Of a DNA stretch of 64,000 bases, positions 59,001 to 64,000 are shown in pieces (position 1 is the stretch's first letter; the number at the start of each line of letters is the position of its first letter). Source of the DNA: Dreissena polymorpha (taxonomy: Eukaryota; Mollusca; Bivalvia; Myida; Dreissenidae); the NCBI RefSeq assembly GCF_020536995.1, contig NC_068362.1, forward strand, positions 96,345,085-96,409,084, in the 5' to 3' direction. The notes beneath the pieces were generated by a model, which was not told the origin of the DNA, did not search any database, and saw only the letters and a program-made list of their open reading frames with translations. The translations under genes were made by a program, and so were the position numbers.

Positions 59001-59328
59001 TGGATGCATTACTTTATTATTGAAACAACTATAATATTTTGAACACAATAATGTACATATATTTATTTTCAAAAAGTACATGGTAATCAAAAAAGCTTTT
59101 GCCCGTAAATTAGGTAGCACCTATTATCATATTACCTACATGTTTGGGTTTCTGTGTTGCCAGCGCCAGTGCAAGTCGTCTGCCGATGCCTTTGCCACCG
59201 CCCGTGATGAGTATAATCTTACCTTTCACGGATTTCTTTGATAAAAACAAATAGACAGCCCATTCTTTCAAAGTGTTTTGGATCACGCATATTGTCACCT
59301 TCAGGGCAAACCATATTTCAGAAAACAT
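47081..59328 (-). CDS. Short-chain dehydrogenase/reductase, SDR16C/RDH10 type (six exons seen)
   Basis: Minus-strand exons: 59328-59136, 53398-53275, 52489-52349, 49964-49835, 49375-49267, 47206-47081. All introns are GT-AG. Together they give about 274 residues of the roughly 300 usual in this family. Exon 1 has a hydrophobic N-terminus (ER or lipid-droplet anchor in relatives) and the cofactor motif ITGGGKGIG; exon 2 reads FFGGRDVESLKNTQSDI; exon 3 carries NLLINNAGVV; exon 4 has the catalytic Ser (CMNSILG) and YTTTK; exon 5 has VIHPYQVQNEMFAG; exon 6 has FPRLFPPLSEEYVVDQI. It is expected to oxidise or reduce retinoid/steroid-like alcohols with NAD(P). The exon 2-3, 3-4, 4-5 and 5-6 phases agree; exon 1-2 is one base out of phase, so that border is uncertain or a tiny exon is missing. 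The last exon was not found. Confidence 0.85.
47207..48219. other. SDR intron sequence
   Basis: Part of the intron between exons 5 and 6. AT-rich; CACACTCACACACATGACAC simple sequence near 47580-47605. No gene seen. Confidence 0.4.
48220..49100 (+). repeat. Dispersed element P3, copy 1 (about five cores)
   Basis: Cores of about 155 bp with GATGACCTTGACCTTGACC, CACTCAAAATGTGCAGCTCC and GAGATACACATGCATGCC words. It ends with (CCAA)n at 49005-49050 and a hairpin GTCCCCCACTACTATAGTGGGGGAC. Lies in the SDR intron between exons 5 and 6. Confidence 0.75.
49376..49834. other. SDR intron between exons 4 and 5
   Basis: Contains an AT-only simple stretch (TATATTTATTTATATATTTA, about 49608-49652). No gene or element seen. 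Confidence 0.5.
50291..51709 (+). repeat. Dispersed element P4 with G-rich and AT-rich tandem cores
   Basis: Begins AAGAGCACCGCCTTGCGGGT and ACCGCTCATCTATTTTT and ends AGCTCATATTTTTT...AAAATAGATGAC, partly inverted. Left half (50290-50710) repeats a G-run unit with GTATAGTGTGGGGTGTGG and CATTTATTAGATGATCT. Right half (50810-51640) repeats a 175-bp core with CATAATTCCGTCAAAATGCC, CAGTCCCCTTATGATAG and GAAAGCAATAGC. Lies in the SDR intron between exons 3 and 4. Confidence 0.7.
52092..52304 (-). mobile_element. MITE TTAA-2, copy 2
   Basis: Begins TTAACCCTTTGCATGTTGGG and ends CCAGCACTGAAAGAG; inverted copy of 40408-40612 with the same hairpin (about 52198-52265). It lies 45 bp downstream (in transcription) of SDR exon 3. 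Confidence 0.75.
52566..52806. mobile_element. MITE-C copy 2
   Basis: ATGCATGTGCATAAAGTAT on the left is inverted as ATACTTTAAGCACATGCAT on the right; the centre has GATTAGCCTG and CAGGCTAAT. Worn relative of 24980-25239, in the SDR intron between exons 2 and 3. Confidence 0.55.
52821..53067 (+). repeat. Short pearl-like element
   Basis: Begins AAGACCTGTGTTTGTGAAAC and ATAATGCCCCCTTCTGCGC, one core with GGCCCATAACTTTGCC, and a short AGACAGACAAAAAGACTGAC tail. One-core member of the same general architecture. Confidence 0.5.
53422..54160 (+). repeat. Dispersed element P5, copy 1 (about four cores)
   Basis: Begins AACAAGGGCTGTTTGTAAAA and ATGCCCCCCATATGGGC. A core of about 144 bp repeats four times, each with TGACCTTGACCTTTGACCTA, GTCATGATCAATGTACC and TTTCATGATCCTAGGC. 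It ends in GACCGACCAACCGACATG and ATACCCCCTCTTTTTCGAAG. It starts only 24 bp from SDR exon 2, on its acceptor side. Confidence 0.8.
54450..54784 (+). repeat. Dispersed element P2, copy 2 (about one and a half cores)
   Basis: Same start (AAAGCTGTCTC...ATATGCCCCC), core words and end (GACAGACAGACAG, GATGGACGGATGGACAGACG, then GCCCTCCTTCGGGGGC hairpin) as 42303-43417, but only one full core. Confidence 0.75.
55019..55267 (+). pseudogene. hATC-like transposase relic
   Basis: A plus-strand frame reads STAVVEQGFSIMNLLCSPLC, then FTQSKLTHLMLTCTC. This matches the [E/V]RGFS.MN...R..L....L.HLM signature of the C-terminal dimerisation domain of hAT-type transposases and their ZNF862/KIAA1586-like derivatives. 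No upstream transposase body is present, so it is a fragment. It is in the SDR intron between exons 1 and 2, antisense to the gene. Confidence 0.5.
55268..55947. other. SDR intron sequence
   Basis: AT-rich. 55500-55600 holds AATTCCCAA/AATTTGG-rich words seen weakly at 9520-9680. No gene seen. Confidence 0.35.
55948..56425 (+). repeat. Worn P3-type elements
   Basis: CACTCAAAATGTGCAGCTCC and ATGAGATACACATGCATGCC occur at 55953 and 56263, as in P3. A pearl-like head (AACATATTGCCGCCTACTGC) starts near 56108 and a GGCAGACGGCAGACGGCAG tail ends near 56395. Confidence 0.6.
56426..57156. other. SDR intron sequence
   Basis: AT-rich, nothing recognised. Confidence 0.35.
57157..57600 (+). repeat. Dispersed element P5, copy 2 (about two cores)
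   Basis: Same head and core words as 53422-54160, tail ACCGACAGACAGACCGACAT and ATACCCCCTC. Two cores instead of four. Confidence 0.8.
57996..58777. mobile_element. hAT-like foldback element
   Basis: Starts CAGGGCTCGAAATTAAC and ends GTTAATTTCGAGCCCTTG. A second inverted pair lies inside (AATACCAACTCGCAAAATC at about 58050 and GATTTTGCGAGTTGGTATT at about 58465). The flanks TAGGACCA and TTGGAACA match at six of eight positions, a possible worn 8-bp target duplication. No transposase. Confidence 0.6.
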
Positions 59329-62300
59329 GTTTCGTTAAAATAACAAATATTCAACGGAAACAGTAGCCGATAGCTTTAATCATCGCAAATCATCACTTTG
59401 TTTACATTTTGATGGGAACACAATTGTAATGCCGCTTACAACGTTGAACAACGTGATAATTTACACTGTTACTTTTCAGCAGCGTCAGATTTAAAATTAT
59501 TTATAAAAAAAAACAATTAAAGTTTGAGAAAAAAAACACACGACAATATGAACCTTACTTATACCTGAAAATAATTGAATAATATATCATTTTACTTTGC
59601 CGTGATACAAGCAGCGCCAATCAATTGCCCCAAACAGAAAAAAACAAGAAAGAAACGGGCCATGATACACTAATAGTTGATGTTTGTGCAATAACTGGTT
59701 GGTGTTGGTGTTGGTCCAGACCTGCTGTAATCGTTTAGTTTGATAGTATTGCACGGCTTGGTTTATTAATATTGTATTGCTTTTTCATAAACACGTATAT
59801 GTGCATACAATTAAACACATTTAAATTACTGTCAGATTTACAAACTTAAAGAAGCTAAACATGGAGAAGCTGTTGTCATTTATATTCATCAATTAGGCTA
59901 CTTCGCTCCTTGTATACAGTGCTAGCAATTCGAAGCTTGTACTGGATGCTAATATTTGTCGAGGAAATTAAACATGGATTTCAAGGTTTTATGTAGAATT
60001 GATTTTTATATCGAAAATGTATATGAAATACGGAGCGTGTTTGTGCTTTCCAATTTACGCACGTACTCTCAGTAGGCTCAGTTGATTTATAAAGTCGGCA
60101 AATTATAAAACAATTCAACCCGTCGCCAGGTAAACAAACCTATTTTTCTCATAATTTTACAAAGCTGAAACTATTGTAGCGGAATGAGACATACAATACT
60201 GGTTAACACAAAAGTATCATACATATATCTAGCCGTTCAATTTTAAGCATGACTTAAGTTAGTTGTTGGCTTTAAATACCCTTCAAAATGCATCTTTCAC
60301 GCGATGACAGGAAGTTTTTAAAGGAAATATACCCCGGATCCTCCTATCAATGATGCATATACTGAAAATGGCCCATGGAAATTTAAAGGCAAACATATCC
60401 TTTGTTGATATTATAAACAGTTTAGCTGTTTGTTTTTCGGGATAGAAAATTACCAGTAGTCAAGTGTTGGCGGTGCTTGTTGTGAAGGTGATAATAGTGG
60501 CCATTTTTGCTATGATTTGTGTATGGTGAAATACAAGCAGTATCATAAGATTCTCTTCCGCATTACTTTCGACCCAAGATAAGATGTTTATTGGGTCAAG
60601 ATACAGAAGACGCCGAATATTTTAGTATACGCTTTAAACCGTCTAGTTCACTGTAAAACCAGTAAGTATTCCTTATCAACCTTATCATCCAGCCATACTT
60701 TGATTTTGAACTTTACCTAATAGGGACTTAATTTAAATGGGCTATTTTGTGGTTTAATTATATTTTGCCGTCTCCTTTAGATCCAACACGATTGATACAG
60801 CACTAAAACATATCCGTTCACAAAAAGTTTATCAGATTTTATCGTTTCGTCATGCCCCATCACCGTTTAGTCATGACCAGTCCCATACAATCCATAATGC
60901 TCTGCCTTTCATTGACGTGAACCTAATTTGGACTTAAAATGGTGTATCCAGAAGACCAGAACCAACTGGGCCATGTGTGTCTGTCCTACAATGACTCTTG
61001 TTGTACACCTGAGTGTAACGATAGTTGCGTTTGATTGCCACTTAATGTTCATAATCACGTGATCATAGCGTCGATTGCGTTCGATGCCTGTATTTTTCAA
61101 GCTGCAAGAATTGTGTTTTTTGTTATCATTGTTACTGGCGCTCAAACTTTGTTGTCGCTGTTTTCATTTTGATCCATAGCCTTCATATCATATAAAGACT
61201 TTGTACTCCATAACCAATCGAAGTATTGTTTCACTATACCCAAAGATATGTTAATAGATCTTTGCTATACAACAAGTGTTTGCTTACTTCATGTAAATTC
61301 CTGGTGATTTTTGGGCGGACTTTTTTTTACATCTAAAACGAAGCGCATGAAAATATCGATTAATATCGTAGCCTTTAAAAGAAAGAAGTAATTCCTAAAA
61401 GACGTATAAATTGCGAATAGCACTACTTAGTTAAGTTTTTGCGCCATCAGTCTTAAATTATTTTATATTACTATATTGACGCAAGTGTACTTTTTAGCCC
61501 GAAACTTTGTGTATAATCATTATAGAACTTAATATCGTTATTACACGATTTAGATTCTCTTAATTGTGCTATTTTTTTATTTGAATTTCATTAATGTGCT
61601 TTAAAGTGACGCCCCGGTAGCGGTTACGGGCAGGTATACTATATAGTGGACATGTGGAAACAGCGTTGTAGCCATTTTTTAAATAAGAAATATCTTTAAA
61701 ATGATGTTTAGCATTAATTTCAAACATGAGAGTTAAAATTAGACAATTTGATCTGAGCCCATGTATTTAATAAACTAAAAGTGGATTGCATACCCAGTTA
61801 ATAATGTTAACGCTTTTTGTTATGGTACATCTCGATATGTTTTCACGTTTATATTGGACATATAATTTATGTATTGCGTCCCTGAGTCTATTCATTAACT
61901 AACATAGACAGTAATAAATAGAAAAAAATAAATAAAGAAAAAAATCGTCACGCACTCGAGTACGTACCAGGTAATTGGAAATGAACGTCACATATGTGGG
62001 AATAGATAAGTTAAAGATTTTCCCCTCATCATGACACTTAAGTATTTCGATGTTTGTTTTCTTACCACATGAGTGTGATTCACCGATTGGTTTCACTCAT
62101 TTCTTCACATAGAATTTGTTGTTGTTTTTTTCAACAGCAATAGTGCTTTATCATCATAAGGCGCTCAACGAAAGAACAATCCTTCTTCCCCTGACTATTT
62201 ACTGACCGAGTACTGACCCTAAAACTTTGCACGTTGGACTTAAATGCGTAATTGTAACTGAGCTAAAATGTGTGTCTTTATATCGTATGAACATGCAGGG

Positions 62301-62835
62301 GCTAGACCGGATTTCCATACATTCTATGCGCTGTACTCACTAATACCCAAAAGGACGCAGTGATGTGGCCAATGTTCTGAGGGATTTCTCTTAAACCAAC
62401 AAATACATATTCGGAAATTATTCATTCGGGTCTGTTAGAGGGAAATTTCCATAGTATTTCATAATTGCCATTTGATGTGAAAGAAAACCCGGATAAAACA
62501 GCCACGCCTATTAAGCAGATGAAAACCGTGCCAGAAAAGATACTGAAGAAGGAAATGTAGCCTTAATGCAGTCGTATTTGTTAAGTATTTAAATGGAGAT
62601 AGGCCTTTGTTCTGTTTGCTAAGACTTAGTTCCTTTAGGCTTATCTCGGTGCCATGTACAGTAGAGAAAAGTTACTTCCGAGTTTTAAATACGTATTCAA
62701 ATTATGTAGACCATGTTATCACATAATATACTGTTAATATAAAATAACTTGATTTTCTTAGAGGCAATTGTTCAGTTTGATGTAAAGCAATAACAACAAA
62801 TACATAAAAGCTTTTTTAAATGCTATCTCCGAATT
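59329..62835. other. Intergenic between the SDR gene and the glycine-rich gene
   Basis: AT-rich with no exon, repeat family or RNA gene that I can support. It should contain the SDR promoter (right of 59328) and the 3' flank of the glycine-rich gene, but no clear signal was found. Confidence 0.4.
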
Positions 62836-63821
62836 CTACTTCCCAACCATACCGCCAGGAAATGAAAATGAATTGCCAGAACCATTTTCTCCAAACCCGC
62901 CGTCGTTGCTCGTACCTTGGCCCGCGGTCTGTCCTCCCCAGGGGTTCCCGGAAGTAGAATAACCTCCACTTGGTCCCCAAGGATTGGTGCCGTTCGCAAC
63001 CCCGAAACCGCCGCCACCAAAGTCACCACCAAACCCGTTTCCTGTTTGGTTTCCTGCTTGCCCGAAACCACTACCGGAACCAAAGCTGGATGCGCTATTG
63101 TCGGATCCCCCGTTTCCGCTTGGCGTGCCGAATGGATTGGGCCCATTACCCGTCGGAGCACCGAAGCCTCCTGAGCCATCTCCTCCAAAACTTCCGCCAA
63201 ACGGATTCGAATTTCCGGAGCTGTTACCTGGGGCGCCAAATCCTCCACTGCTTGGACCTCCAAAACTTCCGCCGAACGGGTTTGAACTTCCGGAGCTGTT
63301 ACCTGGATCTCCAAACCCACCACTGCTAGGACCCCCAAAACCTCCTCCTAATGGGTTTGAACCATTAGGAGCTCCGATGCCGCTACTGCCGCCGTTGTTT
63401 GCCCCTTGGGCTGCAGAGCCGCCGCCTGATGGGGAACCGAAACCTCCGTCGCCTCCACCGGAACCATTGCTTCCCCACCCCAAGGCGTCTTTTCCAGACG
63501 AACTACCGGAGCCGTTTCCTGGAGTTCCAAATCCACCGCTGCTAGGACCGCCAAAACTTCCGCCGAATGGATTTGAACTTCCGGAGCTGTTACCCGGATC
63601 ACCAAACCCACCACTGCTAGGGCCTCCAAAACCTCCTCCTGGTGGGTTTGAGCCATCAGGAGCTCCGAAGCCGCCACTGCCTCCGTTATTTCCCCCTAGG
63701 GCTGCAGAGCCGCCGCCTGATGGGGAACCGAAACCCCCGTCGCCTCCACCGGAACCATTGCTTCCCCACCCCAAGGCGTTTGCCCCAGACGTACTGCTGT
63801 CCTGCCTTACCGCGCGACTGT
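62836..63821 (-). CDS. Glycine-rich repetitive protein, last exon
   Basis: The exon encodes about 327 residues and ends GGMVGK and TAG. It is rich in Gly, Ser, Asn, Phe and Pro, with many GGFG, NPFGGSFGG and PSSGGFG units. A 97-residue block beginning ALGWGSNGSGGGDGGFG occurs twice in tandem; shorter NPFGGSFGG repeats follow and the tail is less regular (NPWGPSGG, NPWGGQT). Many NGS/NSS sequons could be glycosylated. An ATG at 63840 is in frame, but the bases after it, TTCTTGTTTGTTTTAG, look like a polypyrimidine tract and acceptor, so coding more likely starts at 63821 and the 5' exon, probably with a signal peptide, lies to the right of the window. Such proteins occur in mollusc shell matrix, byssus and mucus; which one is not shown. 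FG-nucleoporin is a weaker alternative. Confidence 0.7.
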
Positions 63822-64000
63822 CTAAAACAAACAAGAACATTGAAATTATTAATTAGACACGTTGACCAAAGCCCTAATGGGGTGTTCATGTAGATGTGCC
63901 CGTTTTGTCGCGGTGGTTGATTGATAGTGTTTCTGGTGAACTTTGTTTTGCTATTATTTAAAATGATAGTTGCTGCGATTGCGATATTTATAATTATGAA
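63822..64000 (-). other. Probable intron of the glycine-rich gene
   Basis: T-rich on the minus strand just before 63822 (acceptor TTGTTTTAG), with no coding signal; the upstream exon is outside the window. Confidence 0.5.

Noticed and set aside
62984-63856. Plus-strand Pro-rich frame of 290 codons
   Set aside because: Antisense of the glycine-rich exon: Gly codons read backwards give Pro. The minus frame has the acceptor, the repeat structure and a sensible end.

Overview
The window looks like nuclear DNA from a bivalve mollusc. It is AT-rich, its genes have introns, and about half of it is dispersed or tandem repeat. The repeat types (tRNA-derived SINE, TTAA-flanked hairpin MITEs, and dispersed elements built from 150-170 bp tandem cores followed by a GACA/ACGG-type microsatellite and a terminal hairpin) are typical of bivalves. 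From memory, the hairpin MITE core is common in Dreissena (zebra/quagga mussel); this is recall, not a search.

Layout: 0.8-1.4 kb holds the last exons of an unrecognised minus-strand gene. 1.4-6.1 kb is repeats, including a paired inverted element, an 18-bp minisatellite and a TAG microsatellite. 7.1-8.2 kb is an intronless rhodopsin-like GPCR (+). 8.9-11.6 kb has a MITE and a SINE. 12.5-20.0 kb is one broken Ty3/gypsy LTR element on the minus strand. 21.1-23.3 kb is a 39-bp minisatellite whose minus strand stays open for 422 codons in a Thr/Ser-rich frame. 23.9-26.1 kb is a two-exon secreted PAN/apple plus C-type-lectin gene (+). 29.5-30.7 kb is a LINE relic. 31.4-33.7 kb is a 20-bp satellite. 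34.9-36.6 kb is a hAT element nested in a MITE, with exact target-site duplications. 37-46 kb is MITEs, pearl-like elements and a 49-bp satellite.

The main host gene is spread over 47.1-59.3 kb on the minus strand: a short-chain dehydrogenase/reductase of the SDR16C/RDH10 type. Six exons can be read from splice sites and family motifs. Its introns are packed with pearl-like elements and MITEs. At the right edge (62.8-63.8 kb, minus) is the last exon of a glycine-rich, internally duplicated, probably secreted protein whose 5' part lies outside the window.

No operon-like or pathway-level grouping is visible; the genes appear to be unrelated neighbours. The most unusual signals are in the repeats: MITE families with different TTAA ends that share a homologous hairpin core, a TTAA element with a tRNA-type internal promoter, dispersed repeats carrying nuclear-receptor-type AGGTCA direct repeats inside an SDR gene, and a gypsy element with extra zinc fingers after its integrase.
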